Assembly: GCA_045534235.1 (NCBI GenBank)
Contig: JAZSJI010000080.1
Coordinates: forward strand, 1-7,294
DNA length: 7,294 nucleotides
Reading direction: 5' to 3'
Origin: Flemingiibacterium sp045534235
GTDB taxonomy: Bacteria > Bacillota > Clostridia > Oscillospirales > CAG-272
This document shows positions 5,946-7,294 of the stretch, in pieces. Position numbers and translations under genes: made by a program. Every line of letters begins with the position of its first letter. The first letter of the stretch is position 1. The notes under the pieces are model-generated. The model searched no databases. It was not told where the DNA came from and was given only the letters and a program-made list of their open reading frames with translations.

Positions 5946-7006
5946 TTTAAGCAAATCTCCTTCTTAACATCGGAGGACGCGTAAAGCATATCGAGAAGCT
6001 TTGCGCTCTCAAGAATGTTTTCGATGTTGCTTCTGTTCTTCACACCGCTGTTTGCTGACTCAATAAACGCTACGCTTTCACACAAATACATATCTGGGAT
6101 ATCGTATTCGGGGCAAACCGTTTCGAGCGTCGTTCCGTCGTAAAACTCAAATTTGCCGCAATAGGTAAGACGTGCGCCGCCCTTGTCGCCCATAAAGTCA
6201 ATAAACATTTCGTTTTTGGCGATATTTTGAGCCCAAGCACCGTTGAAGGAAATGCTTGCCTTGTCGGTTCTGATGTGTCCCGTAATAAAATCGTCCACGT
6301 CGTTGGTTCCGTTTTCAACGTCCGACGTATCCTCTGCCCACATAAATTTGTATTTGTACGACTTCATATCCTTTGCTATTTCCGAGTAAGCATCGCAAGT
6401 AACGGTTTCGATTTTTGCGCCGCCCATTACGTAGAGTATGAGATCGAGGAAATGGACACCCCAGTCAATGAGAACGCCGCCGCCCGACTGCGATTTCGTG
6501 GTAAACGCGCCGCCAAGGCCCGGGATAGAACGGAAGCTTCTGAAGGAGCAGTAAACGTGGTACAGCTTACCAAACTTTCCCTCGCGGCACATTTCCTCAA
6601 GCATTTCGATCGACTTATTGTAGCGGTTGCAAACACCGATGTTGAGTATCTTCCCCTGCTTTTTTGCCTCTTCAGCCATTTCGCAGGAAAGCTCATAGTT
6701 TACAGTGATGGGCTTTTCGCAGAAAACGTGCTTGCCTGCACGAAGCGCGTCCATAGTTATGGTGTAGTGAGAGTAGTTGGGGGTGAGAACGTATACAGCC
6801 TCAACCTCTTCATCCGCAAGCGCGACTTTGTAATCGGTAATTACGGCTTCAATGAACGGGAATTTCTTTTTTGCTTCCTCTGCCTTTTCCTCTATTAAGT
6901 CGCAAGCGTATTTGATGCGTACGTTGTCCATCTTTTCAAATGCGGGGAAGTGAGCGTTGTTCGCTATTCGCCCGCAACCGATAACGGCAATTACAGTTTT
7001 TTTCAT
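5942..7006 (-). CDS. Gfo/Idh/MocA family NAD(P)-dependent sugar oxidoreductase
   Basis: This is a full-length 354-residue dehydrogenase of the Gfo/Idh/MocA family, acting in the cytoplasm on sugars, inositols or glycosides. The N-terminal Rossmann domain has VIGCGRIANNAH (8-19) as the dinucleotide loop, D37 at the end of the second strand suggesting a preference for NAD, YVLTPNYSH (72-80), and the catalytic EKP at 97-99. The C-terminal domain has GGGVLIDWGVHFLDL (175-189), with D181 and H185 the probable substrate and proton-relay residues. It is the first gene of the operon, with GAAAGGG 7 nt ahead of the ATG and a likely promoter at 7089-7117. Its TGA stop overlaps the next start (ATGA), so translation of the two is probably coupled. 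The specific substrate cannot be assigned. Family confidence is high. Confidence 0.92.
   Translation of the reverse strand: MKKTVIAVIGCGRIANNAHFPAFEKMDNVRIKYACDLIEEKAEEAKKKFPFIEAVITDYKVALADEEVEAVYVLTPNYSHYTITMDALRAGKHVFCEKPITVNYELSCEMAEEAKKQGKILNIGVCNRYNKSIEMLEEMCREGKFGKLYHVYCSFRSFRSIPGLGGAFTTKSQSGGGVLIDWGVHFLDLILYVMGGAKIETVTCDAYSEIAKDMKSYKYKFMWAEDTSDVENGTNDVDDFITGHIRTDKASISFNGAWAQNIAKNEMFIDFMGDKGGARLTYCGKFEFYDGTTLETVCPEYDIPDMYLCESVAFIESANSGVKNRSNIENILESAKLLDMLYASSDVKKEICLK
5956..5962 (-). promoter_or_regulatory. Ribosome binding site of the short oxidoreductase gene, inside the preceding gene
   Basis: AAGGAGA sits within the last codons of the upstream dehydrogenase, 10 nt before the ATG at 5945. 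Spacing favours that ATG over the TTG at 5954, which begins only 1 nt after the site. Confidence 0.7.
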
Positions 7007-7038
7007 AATAAAACCCTTTCCATCAATTAAATAAGTTA

Positions 7039-7059
7039 CTATAGCCGTTCAAGCTATAG
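7039..7059 (-). promoter_or_regulatory. Perfect inverted repeat in the operon leader
   Basis: CTATAGC (7039-7045) and GCTATAG (7053-7059) are perfect 7-bp arms around a 7-nt loop. They lie between the predicted transcription start (about 7082) and the dehydrogenase start (7006), so they could be a leader-RNA hairpin or a repressor operator. No run of U follows, so it is not an intrinsic terminator. Confidence 0.5.
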
Positions 7060-7080
7060 CGCAAGAAGTGTTGTTTTGCC

Positions 7081-7093
7081 ACAATTTAATTGT
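7081..7093. promoter_or_regulatory. Inverted repeat over the -10 box and start site
   Basis: ACAATT and AATTGT are perfect 6-bp arms around a single T. The right arm lies within the -10 box and the left arm covers the predicted start of transcription, a placement typical for a repressor site. AT-rich composition makes chance occurrence possible. Confidence 0.35.
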
Positions 7094-7117
7094 ACCTTAA
7101 GGTGCGCTGTATGTAAA
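7089..7117 (-). promoter_or_regulatory. Probable sigma-A promoter of the oxidoreductase operon
   Basis: On the minus strand, TTTACA (7117-7112) and TACAAT (7094-7089) are separated by exactly 17 nt. Transcription would start near 7082, giving a leader of about 76 nt. Two palindromes cover the core: a 10-bp perfect one in the spacer (7094-7103, ACCTTAAGGT) and ACAATT-T-AATTGT (7081-7093) across the -10 box and start site. Both are placed where a repressor would block initiation. Confidence 0.6.
7094..7103. promoter_or_regulatory. 10-bp palindrome in the promoter spacer
   Basis: ACCTTAAGGT is its own reverse complement and sits between the -35 and -10 boxes of the minus-strand promoter. It is a candidate operator; a perfect 10-bp palindrome can also occur by chance. 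Confidence 0.35.
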
Positions 7118-7157
7118 TGTTAATGCTTTGGCTTTTTGTTGTCATTTTTTCATATTG

Positions 7158-7168
7158 TTGTTAAACAA
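7158..7168. promoter_or_regulatory. Inverted repeat immediately upstream of the plus-strand promoter
   Basis: TTGTT and AACAA are perfect arms around one A, ending 2 nt before the -35 box at 7171. The site lies between the two divergent promoters, a position suited to an activator or an autoregulatory site. It is short and AT-rich, so this is tentative. Confidence 0.3.
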
Positions 7169-7170
7169 TT

Positions 7171-7199
7171 TTGAAGAGCCGCTACTGTCTTGTTATAAT
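7171..7199 (+). promoter_or_regulatory. Strong extended -10 promoter for the divergent gene
   Basis: TTGAAG (7171-7176) and a consensus TATAAT (7194-7199) are spaced 17 nt apart, and TG at 7191-7192 gives the extended -10 pattern TGnTATAAT. Transcription should begin near 7206, about 29 nt before the ATG at 7235. Confidence 0.75.
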
Positions 7200-7234
7200 G
7201 GATTTACAGTTAGAATGGGCGAAGAGGTGGTACA

Positions 7235-7294
7235 ATGAAGGGAAAAGGTGAGCTTTCAAGGAGCACTCCTGAGGTACAGTATCACGTTAATATA
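7235..7294 (+). CDS. Start of a divergently transcribed gene (first 20 codons), possibly the locus regulator
   Basis: An ATG at 7235 is preceded by AAGAGGTGG, 4 nt upstream, and by a strong promoter, and the frame is open to the window edge. The 20 visible residues, MKGKGELSRSTPEVQYHVNI, are too few to assign a family. A gene divergent from a sugar-catabolic operon is often an AraC- or LacI-type regulator, and an N-terminus leading into a cupin-like sensor domain would suit AraC, but that is inference only. Confidence 0.6.
   Translation, partial: MKGKGELSRSTPEVQYHVNI

Noticed and set aside
6227..6898. Plus-strand open frame of 223 codons opposite the first oxidoreductase
   Set aside because: It is fully antisense to a clear Gfo/Idh/MocA gene and has no start signals or family motifs.

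Overview
The window looks like part of a carbohydrate-utilisation locus from a Gram-positive, Clostridia-like bacterium, probably a gut or other anaerobic glycan degrader. This placement is inferred from strong GGAGG-type ribosome binding sites, sigma-A-like promoters, moderate base composition by eye, and the mix of Gfo/Idh/MocA oxidoreductases, a xylose-isomerase-like TIM barrel protein, a DUF4838 protein and a GH78 rhamnosidase. No rRNA, tRNA, mobile element or CRISPR array is visible.

Layout, read on the minus strand from right to left. A 228-bp intergenic region (7007-7234) carries two back-to-back promoters. The plus-strand one drives a gene of which only the first 20 codons are present (7235 to the window end). 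The minus-strand one drives a Gfo/Idh/MocA oxidoreductase (7006-5942), a short divergent relative of that fold (5945-5145) and a sugar isomerase/epimerase-like TIM barrel protein (5133-4282). These three are packed with ATGA- or TAATG-type junctions and are almost certainly one transcript. A 125-bp gap then holds a second good promoter, followed by a DUF4838 glycosidase-like gene (4156-2228), a small unrecognised ORF (2226-1975) and a GH78 alpha-L-rhamnosidase gene that runs off the left edge.

How the genes may work together (inference): none of the complete proteins has a signal peptide or membrane segment. The rhamnosidase and DUF4838 protein would therefore trim imported rhamnose-containing oligosaccharides or glycosides in the cytoplasm. 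The oxidoreductases and the isomerase-like enzyme would oxidise, isomerise or eliminate the released sugar or the intact glycoside. No transporter lies inside the window.

The most striking observation is that the rhamnosidase frame is interrupted by one in-frame TGA at 187-189, exactly where the family has a conserved glycine. The same frame then continues open to the window edge and encodes the rest of the catalytic domain, including the expected catalytic glutamate. TGA is used as a normal stop elsewhere in the window (5942-5944, 1975-1977), so a nonsense mutation or a base error is the simplest reading.
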